Source of the DNA: Fimenecus sp045594885
GTDB lineage: Bacteria; Bacillota; Clostridia; Oscillospirales; Acutalibacteraceae
Direction of reading: 5' to 3'
Assembly: GCA_045594885.1 (NCBI GenBank)
Contig: JAZNZJ010000075.1
Span: 1 to 64,000 of the forward strand
Length of the DNA: 64,000 nucleotides
Position numbers and translations under genes: made by a program. The notes beneath the pieces were generated by a model. It saw nothing but the letters and a program-made list of their open reading frames with translations. It ran no database searches and was not told where the DNA came from. Positions 25,318 to 34,335 of this stretch are shown here, in pieces. Within the stretch, counting starts at the first letter, position 1; the number at the start of each line of letters is the position of its first letter.

Positions 25318-26468
25318 TGACAAAAAATTTAAGCATATTGGGCTCAACCGGTTCAATCGGTACACAGAGCCTTGAAACAGCGAGAAAGTGCGGTTACTCG
25401 GTTTCCGCGCTTTCGGCATATTCTAACGTAGATTTAATCGAGGAACAAATCAGAGAATTCAAGCCTAAATTAGCCGCTTTGGTTGATGAAAATGCGGCAA
25501 AAGAGCTTAAAATTCGTGTTGCAGATACTGACACAAAGGTTCTTTCGGGGCTTTCAGGTGTTTGTGAATGTGCGGTTGTTGATGATGCCGATACTGTAAT
25601 CAATTCGGTTGTCGGAATGGCAGGTTTACGTCCCACTCTTTCAGCAATTGAGGCGGGTAAAAAAATTGCCCTTGCAAATAAAGAAACTCTTGTTGCGGGC
25701 GGTCAGCTTGTAATGAGAAATGCGAAAGAAAAGGCTATTCACATTTTGCCCGTTGACTCTGAGCACTCTGCAATTTTTCAATGTTTGCAGGGGCAACCTA
25801 CAAATCGTGCCCTTAAAAGAATTATTCTTACAGCGAGTGGCGGTCCATTTTTTGGTAAGACACGTGAAGAGTTAGAAAAAGTGACGGTTGCAGATGCACT
25901 CAAGCACCCTAACTGGAGTATGGGTCAAAAAATAACCATCGATTCTGCTACAATGATGAACAAAGGACTTGAACTTATTGAAGCGGTGTGGTTGTTTGAT
26001 ATTCACCCTTCAAAAATTGAGATTGTGGTGCACAGAGAAAGCATAATTCACTCAGCAGTTGAGTATATGGATAATGCGGTAATTGCTCAATTGGGTCTTC
26101 CCGATATGAAAATACCGATTCAGTACGCACTCACATATCCTGAAAGAATTGAGTCGCTTACGGGTGAGCTTGATTTGACAAAATTGGGAACACTCACATT
26201 TTATAAGCCCGATTATGAAACCTTTGCTTGTATGAATATCTGCCGTGAGGCAATTACACGTGGTGGACTTTATCCCGCTTTTGCAAACTCTGCTAACGAA
26301 CAGGCAAATCTTATGTTCCGTAAGGGTGAAATCGGATTTTTGCATATTGGCGAGTTAGTTGAGCGGGTTATGAATGAAGCTCCAAAAGTGGAGTCTTATA
26401 CCGCAGATGATGTTTATAATGCTGATGTTGAGGCAAGAAATTTAGTTATTAAGTATTCAAGAAAGTAG
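25317..26468 (+). CDS. dxr: 1-deoxy-D-xylulose-5-phosphate reductoisomerase
   Basis: 383 residues: NADPH-binding GSTGSIGTQ at 8-16, ANKETLVAGG, the metal site PVDSEHSAIFQ and the loop KKITIDSATMMNKGLE-like QKITIDSATMMNKG. It makes MEP in the non-mevalonate isoprenoid route and is the fosmidomycin target. The TAATG overlap with cdsA suggests coupled translation. Confidence 0.97.
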   Translation: MTKNLSILGSTGSIGTQSLETARKCGYSVSALSAYSNVDLIEEQIREFKPKLAALVDENAAKELKIRVADTDTKVLSGLSGVCECAVVDDADTVINSVVGMAGLRPTLSAIEAGKKIALANKETLVAGGQLVMRNAKEKAIHILPVDSEHSAIFQCLQGQPTNRALKRIILTASGGPFFGKTREELEKVTVADALKHPNWSMGQKITIDSATMMNKGLELIEAVWLFDIHPSKIEIVVHRESIIHSAVEYMDNAVIAQLGLPDMKIPIQYALTYPERIESLTGELDLTKLGTLTFYKPDYETFACMNICREAITRGGLYPAFANSANEQANLMFRKGEIGFLHIGELVERVMNEAPKVESYTADDVYNADVEARNLVIKYSRK

Positions 26469-26475
26469 TGATTTT

Positions 26476-27534
26476 TTGGAAATCTGGTCTAAAGTGTGGC
26501 CTTTTTTAGTTGCCATTCTCTTTTTCGGACTTTTAATTTCAATACACGAGTTGGGGCATTTCACTTTTGCTAAACTGTTTAAAGTAAAGGTTAATGAGTT
26601 CGCTCTGGGTATGGGTCCCGCAATCTTTAAAAAGAAAAAAGGCGACACCACATATGCACTCCGTCTTTTGCCCATTGGTGGTTATGTGAGTATGGAGGGC
26701 GAGGACGAAGAAAGTCAAGACGAAAATGCCTTTAATCGTAAAAAGGTATGGCAGAAATTCATAATTGTAGCAGCAGGTGCAGTAATGAATCTTGTTTTAG
26801 GTATTGCAATTGTGGCAACTGTTCTTTCAATGGAACAGTATATCGGCACAAATAAGGTTTTGTATTTCCATGAAAATGCAGTAAGTCAGCAGACAGGTCT
26901 TCAAGAGGGCGACGAATTCCTTGAGATTGACGGTCACCGTGTTTTTTCCGATATGGACGTATCTTTTCTTATGAGCCGTAGCGACGATGGTGTGTTTGAT
27001 ATGACGGTACGCCGTGACGGTGAAAAGGTTGAACTTACGGGAGTAACCTTTAAAACAGAGAAAGAAGATAAATATACACTTATAACCTATGATTTTGTAA
27101 TGCTTGGCGAAGAGCCGGGGGTGCTGAATGTTATTGAAAACTCCTTTAGACGCACCGCCTCAATTGCTCGACTTGTTTGGCTAAGTCTTTTCGACCTTGT
27201 TACAGGTCAGTACGGATTAACAGATTTGTCGGGTCCCGTAGGTACGGTGAATATTATTGCCGATGCTGCTGCGGGAGCGGCACAGAGTAAAGAGGGACTT
27301 ATAACTGCACTTACCTTGATGGCTTTTGTTTCAATAAACATTGGTGTTTTCAATGTTTTGCCACTTCCCGCACTTGATGGCGGAAGACTCTTTTTCCTTT
27401 TAATTGAGGGCATTCGCAGAAAACCGATTAATCCAAAATATGAAGGCTATATTCACGGTGCAGGGCTTATATTATTGCTCTTATTGATGTTAGTTGTAAC
27501 ATTTAACGATATAATCACTTTAATTAAGACTTAA
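26476..27534 (+). CDS. rseP: Site-2 intramembrane zinc metalloprotease
   Basis: 352 residues. HELGH at residues 24-28 in the first membrane helix binds zinc, the third ligand is in LPALDGGRLFF near 298, and a PDZ domain lies around 125-190. It cleaves membrane anchors such as anti-sigma factors and leftover signal peptides. The start is a TTG at 26476 with only a weak ribosome site; no ATG precedes the active site, so a non-standard start is required. Confidence 0.93.
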   Translation: MEIWSKVWPFLVAILFFGLLISIHELGHFTFAKLFKVKVNEFALGMGPAIFKKKKGDTTYALRLLPIGGYVSMEGEDEESQDENAFNRKKVWQKFIIVAAGAVMNLVLGIAIVATVLSMEQYIGTNKVLYFHENAVSQQTGLQEGDEFLEIDGHRVFSDMDVSFLMSRSDDGVFDMTVRRDGEKVELTGVTFKTEKEDKYTLITYDFVMLGEEPGVLNVIENSFRRTASIARLVWLSLFDLVTGQYGLTDLSGPVGTVNIIADAAAGAAQSKEGLITALTLMAFVSINIGVFNVLPLPALDGGRLFFLLIEGIRRKPINPKYEGYIHGAGLILLLLLMLVVTFNDIITLIKT

Positions 27535-27546
27535 AAAGGTGAGATT

Positions 27547-28599
27547 ATGATTGAACGTAGAAAAAGCCGTGTTGTAACGGCAGGCAATTTGAAAATTGGT
27601 GGTAATAATCCCATTTTAGTACAGTCAATGCTCAATGCCCCCGCAGAAGATGCAGAGGCTAATGTACAACAAGCAATTGAACTTGAGCAGGCAGGCTGTC
27701 AGATTGTACGTCTTACTGTGCCGAATAAAGAGGCGGTTAAAACTCTTTATGCGGTAAAAGAAGCGGTAAAAATTCCTGTAGTTGCAGATATTCATTTTGA
27801 TTATCGTTGTGCACTTGAAAGTGTGGCAGCAGGCGTTGATAAAGTCAGAATTAATCCGGGCAATATTGGTGACGACGAAAAAGTTCGTGCGGTTGTTGAT
27901 GCTTGTAGGCTTCATAATGTGCCAATTCGTATAGGTGTTAATTCAGGCTCACTTGAAAAAAATCTTCTCGCAAAATACGGCTCACCAACTCCTGAGGCAA
28001 TGGCTGAAAGTGCTATGTATCATATAGGACTTTTAGAAAAATTTGATTTCAATGATATTGTTGTTTCAATCAAATCGTCAGATGTACAGAAAATGGTGAA
28101 AGCCTATAGGTTGGTTGCCGATATGTGCGATTATCCCTTGCACTTGGGTGTTACCGAAGCGGGCACACATAATATGGCACTTGTAAAATCAAGCATCGGT
28201 ATTGGTTCACTTCTTCTTGACGGAATTGGTGACACAATTCGTGTGTCAATGACTGCCGACCCAGTAACAGAAATTAAAGCGGGATATGACATTCTCAAAG
28301 CCGCAGGAATAAAGACGGACTGTGCACAAATTGTTTCTTGCCCAACTTGCGGAAGAACAAAAATTGATTTGATTGGTCTTGCAGAAAAAGTAGAAAAAGC
28401 ACTTGCAAATTATGATAAGCCAATAAAAGTTGCAGTAATGGGTTGCGTTGTTAATGGCCCGGGCGAAGCAAAAGAAGCTGACATCGGTGTTGCGGGCGGT
28501 GACGGTTGCGGTGTTATTTTTAAACATGGCGAAGTACTTAAAAAAGTAGCAGAAAATGAAATAGTGGAAGAACTTTTAAAAGAAATTGAAAAAATGTAA
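27547..28599 (+). CDS. ispG: 4-hydroxy-3-methylbut-2-enyl diphosphate synthase (flavodoxin/ferredoxin)
   Basis: 350 residues. The TIM-barrel half contains VADIHFDYRCAL and KVRINPGNIG; the C-terminal half binds a [4Fe-4S] cluster through Cys265 and Cys268 (CPTCGR) and Cys300 (GCVVNGPGEA). It converts MEcPP to HMBPP. The cluster is oxygen-sensitive, which suits an anaerobe. Confidence 0.97.
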   Translation: MIERRKSRVVTAGNLKIGGNNPILVQSMLNAPAEDAEANVQQAIELEQAGCQIVRLTVPNKEAVKTLYAVKEAVKIPVVADIHFDYRCALESVAAGVDKVRINPGNIGDDEKVRAVVDACRLHNVPIRIGVNSGSLEKNLLAKYGSPTPEAMAESAMYHIGLLEKFDFNDIVVSIKSSDVQKMVKAYRLVADMCDYPLHLGVTEAGTHNMALVKSSIGIGSLLLDGIGDTIRVSMTADPVTEIKAGYDILKAAGIKTDCAQIVSCPTCGRTKIDLIGLAEKVEKALANYDKPIKVAVMGCVVNGPGEAKEADIGVAGGDGCGVIFKHGEVLKKVAENEIVEELLKEIEKM

Positions 28600-28611
28600 A
28601 GGTAGAAAAAT

Positions 28612-31600
28612 ATGGCAAGTTTTAAAGCTCTTTTCGGAGAGTGTATAGATTGTAACAGATACCTTGATATTGCAGTTGCAGAAATAGACGAATTGTTAAT
28701 ACTCAAGGAAAAGAATATGGCTCAATTGGTGATTAAGCCATACAGAAAAATTGATGAAGTACGCATTGACGAGGTTAGCAAAATTTTGTCAGATGTGTTG
28801 AAAATAAAAACTGTTTTAATTTGCGACGAGTCCCGAATCGGTTTTCATACAGGTCATATGGGACTTGTTACAAGCATTGTTAAAAATCGCATTGTTGCTT
28901 CAAATGGATATCTGAATAATGCTGAATACACATTGTCGGGTAAAAATCTTGAAATACGTTTGCAGTATGGCGGAGAAGATGTGTTGCTTCAATCGGAATG
29001 TGACAAAGAAATAGAAAAAGTCATTCATCAAATTTTTGGTGTTGAGTGTAAAGTCACATTGACTGAAGGGGATTTCAATAACAAAGAAGCAATTGACGAA
29101 ATGCAGAAGCACGTTGATGAAGAAATGCGTCGCACGGCAAAAATGGCAGTGCCCAAGGCGACAACACCTAAAGAGCATATAGTTAAAGAAGGATTTCCCA
29201 TTTATCTTGAAACCCAGAAGGCAGTTTATGGTAATATTATAAGAACGGGCAATCTTCAACACCTTAAAGACATCAATATTGAGAGCGGTGCGGTTGCAGT
29301 ATGGGGCGAGGTTTTCGGCACTGATGTACGCACTACTCGTGACGGTAAAAATAATATTATCAATTTCAATATTACAGATAAAACATATTCCTATACAGTC
29401 AAAATTTTTGAACGTTGTGAAAATGCGAAAAGCTTTTTAGATGTGTTGAAAGACGGAATGACTGCATTGGTTTATGGCAGAGTGTCATATGATAAGTTTT
29501 CGGGAGAGAATATTATCTCAGCAACTGCAGTAAATACGGTCACACCAATTAAAAAACAGGATAATGCACCACAGAAACGTGTTGAATTGCATTTACATAC
29601 AAATATGTCCGAAATGGACGGTATGACTTCTGCGGATAAACTTGTGGGCAGAGCAATTGAATGGGGTCACCCGGCAATCGCAATCACTGACCACGGTGTT
29701 GCACAAGGGTATCCCGATGCGGTGAAGGGCAAGGGTAAAAATGACATTAAACTTATTTACGGTGTAGAGGGTTATCTTATTGATGATATGGTTGACCCCG
29801 ACATTCCTTGGGAAAAATTGCCCCGTTACCACATTATTTTACTAGTTCAAAACAAAGTGGGACTTAAAAATCTTTATAAACTCATATCGCTTTCTCATAC
29901 AAAATATTTTCATAGCCGTCCTTGTATGCCACGTTCAAAGATAATTGAACACCGTGAGGGCATTATTCTTGGCTCAGCCTGTGAAGCGGGTGAACTCATT
30001 AAAGCAATTCTTTTTGAGAAAAGTGATGAAGAATTACTTAAAGTTGCAAGTTTTTATGATTATCTTGAAATTCAACCCGATGGTAACAACAAGTTTATGA
30101 TTGATTCCCATTCAGACCCGAATGCGAAAAATCCTGACAGAAACAGAGAATATAATAAAATAAAAACAATTGAAGATGTACGTAATATCAACCGCAAAAT
30201 CATTCATCTTGGTGACAAATTGGGTAAAATGGTTTGTGCAACTGGTGACGTGCATTTTATGGACCCCGAAGATGCCGCTTTCCGTGCTATTCTTATGGCG
30301 GGTAAGGGCTTCTCGGACGCAGATGACCAAGCACCTCTTTATTTCAAGACAACTGAGGAAATGCTTGAGGAATTTGCATATCTTGGTGAAGAAACAGCCT
30401 TTGAGGTTGTAGTTACAAATACAAATAAAATCGCAGATATGATTGAGCAGGTAACACCAATTCCACCCGGTACTTTCAACCCCTCAATCCCCGGAGCAGA
30501 AGATGAACTCCGTCAAATTTGTTGGGACAAAGCAAAAGACTGGTATGGTGACCCTGTTCCCGAATATGTTGCAACACGACTTGAAAGAGAGCTTGAGTCA
30601 ATTATAAAGCACGGTTTCGCCGTTCTTTATATTATCGCACAGAAGCTTGTATGGGATTCAGAGGCTCACGGTTATCACGTTGGCTCACGAGGTTCAGTTG
30701 GCTCGTCATTCGTTGCTACAATGGCGGGTATTTCAGAGGTTAATCCTCTTGCACCTCATTATCGTTGTCCTCAATGCCGACACAGTGAATTTTTCTTGCA
30801 CGGTGAATATGGCTCAGGCTTTGATATGCCACCAAAGAATTGTCCCCATTGTGATATTCCAATGGTGCGTGACGGTCACGAAATTCCATTTGAAACCTTC
30901 TTAGGCTTCCACGGTGATAAGGCACCCGATATTGACCTTAACTTCTCAGGTGATTATCAGGGTAATGCTCACAGATATACAGAAGAACTTTTCGGTCGTG
31001 ACCACGTGTTTAAGGCGGGTACAATTGCAACGGTTGCGGATAAAACCGCATTCGGATATGTAAAGAAATACCTTGAAGAAAGAGGAAAGGTTGTTTCACG
31101 TGCAGAAGAAGACCGCTTGACAAGAGGTTGTACGGGTATTAAGAGAACAACGGGTCAGCACCCCGGCGGAATGGTTGTTGTTCCCAATGAGTTTGATGTT
31201 TATGATTTTACAGCCGTGCAATATCCTGCAAACGATACATCTTCGGATATGGAAACAACACATTTCGACTTCCATTTTCTGCACGATACAATTCTTAAAC
31301 TTGATATTCTCGGACATGATGTGCCCACACTTTATAAGCATCTTGAAGATATGACGGGTATTCCCGTTATGGATGTTGATGTGTGTGACCCTAAAATTGT
31401 AAGTCTTTGTACAAGTCCTGAGGCATTGGGACTGACCGCAGAGGATATTGGTGTTGAAACCGGTACACTTTCAATTCCTGAAATGGGTACTGATTTTGTT
31501 CGTGGTATGCTTATGGAGGCACAACCTAAATGCTTCTCCGACCTTTTACAGATTTCAGGACTTTCCCACGGTACAGACGTTTGGTTGGGTAATGCACAGG

Positions 31601-32391
31601 AACTTATTAAAAACGACACTTGCACAATTTCACAGGTTATCGGTACTCGTGACAGCATTATGACCTACCTTATGCATAAGGGTCTTGATTCAAGTCTTGC
31701 CTTTAATATTATGGAAAAAACTCGTAAGGGTATTGTTGCAAAAGTAGGTTTTCCCGAGGGTGCAGAAGATGCAATGAAGGCTTGTGATGTGCCACAATGG
31801 TATATGGATTCCTGCCGAAAAATCAAGTATATGTTCCCCAAAGCCCACGCAGCAGCATATGTTATAGCGGCGCTTCGTCTTGGTTGGTATAAGATTTATA
31901 AACCCACAGAATATTATACTGCCTTTTTGACTGTCCGTGGCGGTGACCTTGATGCTGTGACGGTGCTTAAAGGCAGAGATGCGGTAAAATCGAAAATGAT
32001 TGAACTTCACGGTCCGCTTAATGCTGACCCCAAAGACCGCAAACCAATGACAACTAAAGAAAAAGACCAGTTTACCGCATTGCAGGTTGTAAATGAAATG
32101 ATGGCGAGAGGTGTTGAACTTCTTCCCGTTGATATTTACAAATCACGTGCATCTACATACTATATTGAAGACGGCAAAATCAGAATGCCATTTTCAGCAC
32201 TTTCGGGTGTCGGTGAAAATGCGGCAAAGGGACTTGAGGCAGGTAGAAATGACGGTAAAGGCGAATTCGTTTCAATTGATGATTATCAAGCAAGAACGGG
32301 TGCGTCAAGTGCCGTAGTTACTGCACTTCGAGAAGTCGGAGCGCTTGATGGGCTTCCCGAAACTGCACAAATCTCATTTTTTGGATTTTAA
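28612..32391 (+). CDS. polC: DNA polymerase III alpha subunit, PolC type, without exonuclease domain
   Basis: 1259 residues against about 1430 for Bacillus PolC. Order: N-terminal domain (1-200), OB fold (about 215-315), PHP domain beginning VELHLHT near 324, palm with the zinc knuckle CPQC/CPHC and the catalytic DIDLNFSGDY, thumb/fingers KYMFPKAHAAAY and a C-terminal clamp-binding QISFF. In Bacillus PolC the DEDD exonuclease (FDVETTG motif) is inserted in the PHP domain after GVEANLVDDG; here the matching GVEGYLIDD (about 384-392) runs straight on, after a dozen residues, to the YHIILLVQN segment. No FDxETTG motif is present anywhere. All polymerase residues look intact, so this is an architectural loss rather than a pseudogene. 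Confidence 0.93.
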   Translation: MASFKALFGECIDCNRYLDIAVAEIDELLILKEKNMAQLVIKPYRKIDEVRIDEVSKILSDVLKIKTVLICDESRIGFHTGHMGLVTSIVKNRIVASNGYLNNAEYTLSGKNLEIRLQYGGEDVLLQSECDKEIEKVIHQIFGVECKVTLTEGDFNNKEAIDEMQKHVDEEMRRTAKMAVPKATTPKEHIVKEGFPIYLETQKAVYGNIIRTGNLQHLKDINIESGAVAVWGEVFGTDVRTTRDGKNNIINFNITDKTYSYTVKIFERCENAKSFLDVLKDGMTALVYGRVSYDKFSGENIISATAVNTVTPIKKQDNAPQKRVELHLHTNMSEMDGMTSADKLVGRAIEWGHPAIAITDHGVAQGYPDAVKGKGKNDIKLIYGVEGYLIDDMVDPDIPWEKLPRYHIILLVQNKVGLKNLYKLISLSHTKYFHSRPCMPRSKIIEHREGIILGSACEAGELIKAILFEKSDEELLKVASFYDYLEIQPDGNNKFMIDSHSDPNAKNPDRNREYNKIKTIEDVRNINRKIIHLGDKLGKMVCATGDVHFMDPEDAAFRAILMAGKGFSDADDQAPLYFKTTEEMLEEFAYLGEETAFEVVVTNTNKIADMIEQVTPIPPGTFNPSIPGAEDELRQICWDKAKDWYGDPVPEYVATRLERELESIIKHGFAVLYIIAQKLVWDSEAHGYHVGSRGSVGSSFVATMAGISEVNPLAPHYRCPQCRHSEFFLHGEYGSGFDMPPKNCPHCDIPMVRDGHEIPFETFLGFHGDKAPDIDLNFSGDYQGNAHRYTEELFGRDHVFKAGTIATVADKTAFGYVKKYLEERGKVVSRAEEDRLTRGCTGIKRTTGQHPGGMVVVPNEFDVYDFTAVQYPANDTSSDMETTHFDFHFLHDTILKLDILGHDVPTLYKHLEDMTGIPVMDVDVCDPKIVSLCTSPEALGLTAEDIGVETGTLSIPEMGTDFVRGMLMEAQPKCFSDLLQISGLSHGTDVWLGNAQELIKNDTCTISQVIGTRDSIMTYLMHKGLDSSLAFNIMEKTRKGIVAKVGFPEGAEDAMKACDVPQWYMDSCRKIKYMFPKAHAAAYVIAALRLGWYKIYKPTEYYTAFLTVRGGDLDAVTVLKGRDAVKSKMIELHGPLNADPKDRKPMTTKEKDQFTALQVVNEMMARGVELLPVDIYKSRASTYYIEDGKIRMPFSALSGVGENAAKGLEAGRNDGKGEFVSIDDYQARTGASSAVVTALREVGALDGLPETAQISFFGF

Positions 32392-32405
32392 TAATTATTA
32401 AACAC

Positions 32406-32461
32406 TTGACTTATGTACTTCATTGTGCTAACATATTAGCACACTAAAGTGCATAGGTCAA
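32406..32461 (+). promoter_or_regulatory. his operon promoter with overlapping operator dyads
   Basis: TTGACT (32406-32411), a 17-bp spacer and TAACAT (32429-32434) form a promoter. A perfect dyad TGTGCTAA-CATA-TTAGCACA (32424-32443) covers the -10. A second, outer, imperfect dyad (32406-32420 with 32447-32461, 13 of 15 positions matching) shares the same centre. This looks like a repressor site; a YerC/HisR-type (TrpR family) histidine regulator is one candidate, unproved. No T-box or histidine-rich leader peptide is seen. Confidence 0.65.
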
Positions 32462-32500
32462 AAGTGCGTTTTAAAAGATATAATTTAAGGATATTATTTT

Positions 32501-33700
32501 ATGAAAAACTACTCAAAAATTACCCCGGAGGGTACAAAAGATTATTTGGCAATGGAAAGTCGTGCAATTCGTTGTGCAGAAAAAAGACTTTCAGCCGTTT
32601 TCAAGTCGAAGGGCTATGAAAAGGTAATGACACCCACAATAGAATTTTTTGATGTTTTCAATCGTGAAAGTTCGGGTTATAACCCCGAAGACCTTTACAG
32701 TTTGACTGATTCATACGGCAGACTTTTAGTGCTTCGTCCCGACTCAACACTTCCGATTGCAAGACTCGTTTCAACACGTTTTCAAAATGCTCGTCTGCCA
32801 CTTCGTCTTTATTACAATCAAAATGTTTTTGTAAGACAGAAAAATTTAACAGGCAGAAATGATGAGGCAACACAGAGCGGTATTGAACTTATGGGTGCTT
32901 ATGGTCTTCGTGCAGATTTAGAGGTTATAACAACTGCAGTTGAAGCAATTGAGAACTGCACATCGGCAGATTTTAAGCTTGAAATTGGTCATGCAGGTTT
33001 CTTTAAGGAACTTTGTAAAAAGCTGAATGTTAGTGATGACGTTATCAGTGAAATTTATGATTGCGTAGAAAGCAGAAATTTTGTTTCTCTTAATAATATT
33101 CTTGATAAAATAGGTAAATCAGATGTAACAGATTGCATTAGAAATCTTCCTCGCTTTTTTGGCGGTTTAGAGGTTATTGAAAACGCAAAGAAAATCGATT
33201 TGGGCGAAGAAGGACAGAACAGCCTTGATTATTTGAAGGAATTATATATTCTTTTGGGTAAGGCGGGGCTTTCAAATAAAATTGTTATAGATTTAAGCTT
33301 GGTAAACAGAACGAATTATTACACAGGTATTATATTTAAGGGTTATCTTCAGGGCAGTGGTGTTTCGGTTGTTTCAGGCGGTCGTTATGATTGCTTGGGT
33401 GCCGAATTTGGCAGAGAAATGCCATCAACGGGCTTTGGTATTGAAACAGGTGACTTGGCAACGGTAATGCTTTCAAGAAATGAAATCGACGAAGAAAAAA
33501 TTCCTGAAATAATCGTTTTTGGTGAAAAAGATTATATAATGCAGGCAATTGAATATTCAAAGCAATTGCGTAAGCAGGGTGCATATTGTGAAAACAGTAC
33601 CTTTGAAACACTCACAGAAACAAAGGAATATGCACTTTCAAAGGGTATTAAAAAAGTCTGTATAGTTGATTGTAATGGTGTAAGGGAGGAAAATATATGA
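32501..33700 (+). CDS. hisZ: ATP phosphoribosyltransferase regulatory subunit
   Basis: 399 residues resembling histidyl-tRNA synthetase: motif 2-like LRPDSTLPIARLVSTR, and RTNYYTGIIFKGY with GGRYDCLG, but no anticodon-binding domain of the synthetase and altered active-site residues. Together with short-form HisG it forms the hetero-octameric first enzyme of histidine synthesis and senses histidine. Its stop overlaps the hisG start (ATGA). Confidence 0.93.
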   Translation: MKNYSKITPEGTKDYLAMESRAIRCAEKRLSAVFKSKGYEKVMTPTIEFFDVFNRESSGYNPEDLYSLTDSYGRLLVLRPDSTLPIARLVSTRFQNARLPLRLYYNQNVFVRQKNLTGRNDEATQSGIELMGAYGLRADLEVITTAVEAIENCTSADFKLEIGHAGFFKELCKKLNVSDDVISEIYDCVESRNFVSLNNILDKIGKSDVTDCIRNLPRFFGGLEVIENAKKIDLGEEGQNSLDYLKELYILLGKAGLSNKIVIDLSLVNRTNYYTGIIFKGYLQGSGVSVVSGGRYDCLGAEFGREMPSTGFGIETGDLATVMLSRNEIDEEKIPEIIVFGEKDYIMQAIEYSKQLRKQGAYCENSTFETLTETKEYALSKGIKKVCIVDCNGVREENI

Positions 33701-34326
33701 AAAAATTGAGAATTGCCCTTACAAAAGGTAGGCTTGAAAAAAAGAGTGTTGAACTCTTTGAAAAAATGGGAATTGACTGTGATGAGCTTATAAACAAAGG
33801 TCGGCGACTTATTCTCAATGCAGGGGACTATGAAGTGGTTCTTGCAAAAGCGGCAGATGTAATTACATATGTTGAACACGGCGTTTGTGACATTGGTATT
33901 GTGGGTAAAGACACAATAGTTGAAAACGGAAAAAGTTTTTATGAAATGACCGATTTGAACCTTGGTAAATGTGATTTTGCACTCGCAACACAAAAAGGTG
34001 TGAATTTTTACGATGGTTTTAATACAAAACGGATTGCTACAAAATATCCGAATATCACAAAGGCATATTTTGAAAGCAAGGGAATGGACGTTAAGATTAT
34101 CAAAATAGAAGGCTCTGTTGAACTTGCCCCTCTGTTAAATCTTGCCGATGGTATAGTTGATATTGTAGAAACAGGCACAACACTCAAAGAAAACGGACTT
34201 GAAGTGAAAGAAAAGATTATGCCCGTTTCAGCACGTGTAATTGTTAATATGGCAAGTATGAAACTTCGCCGTGAAGAAATTGACAAATTCCTTGCAGAAA
34301 TCGAAAAAGTTATTCCAAAAGATTAA
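33697..34326 (+). CDS. hisG: ATP phosphoribosyltransferase catalytic subunit, short form
   Basis: 209 residues: the short type, lacking the C-terminal regulatory domain and therefore needing HisZ, encoded immediately upstream. RIALTKGRLEKK at the start and the PRPP loop DGIVDIVETGTTLKENGL are diagnostic. It joins ATP and PRPP, the first committed step. Confidence 0.96.
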   Translation: MKKLRIALTKGRLEKKSVELFEKMGIDCDELINKGRRLILNAGDYEVVLAKAADVITYVEHGVCDIGIVGKDTIVENGKSFYEMTDLNLGKCDFALATQKGVNFYDGFNTKRIATKYPNITKAYFESKGMDVKIIKIEGSVELAPLLNLADGIVDIVETGTTLKENGLEVKEKIMPVSARVIVNMASMKLRREEIDKFLAEIEKVIPKD

Positions 34327-34335
34327 GGTGACATT

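Noticed and set aside
32391..32500. A T-box riboswitch before the his operon
   Set aside because: The gap is too short and lacks the conserved T-box sequence and a terminator; the DNA dyads explain it better.
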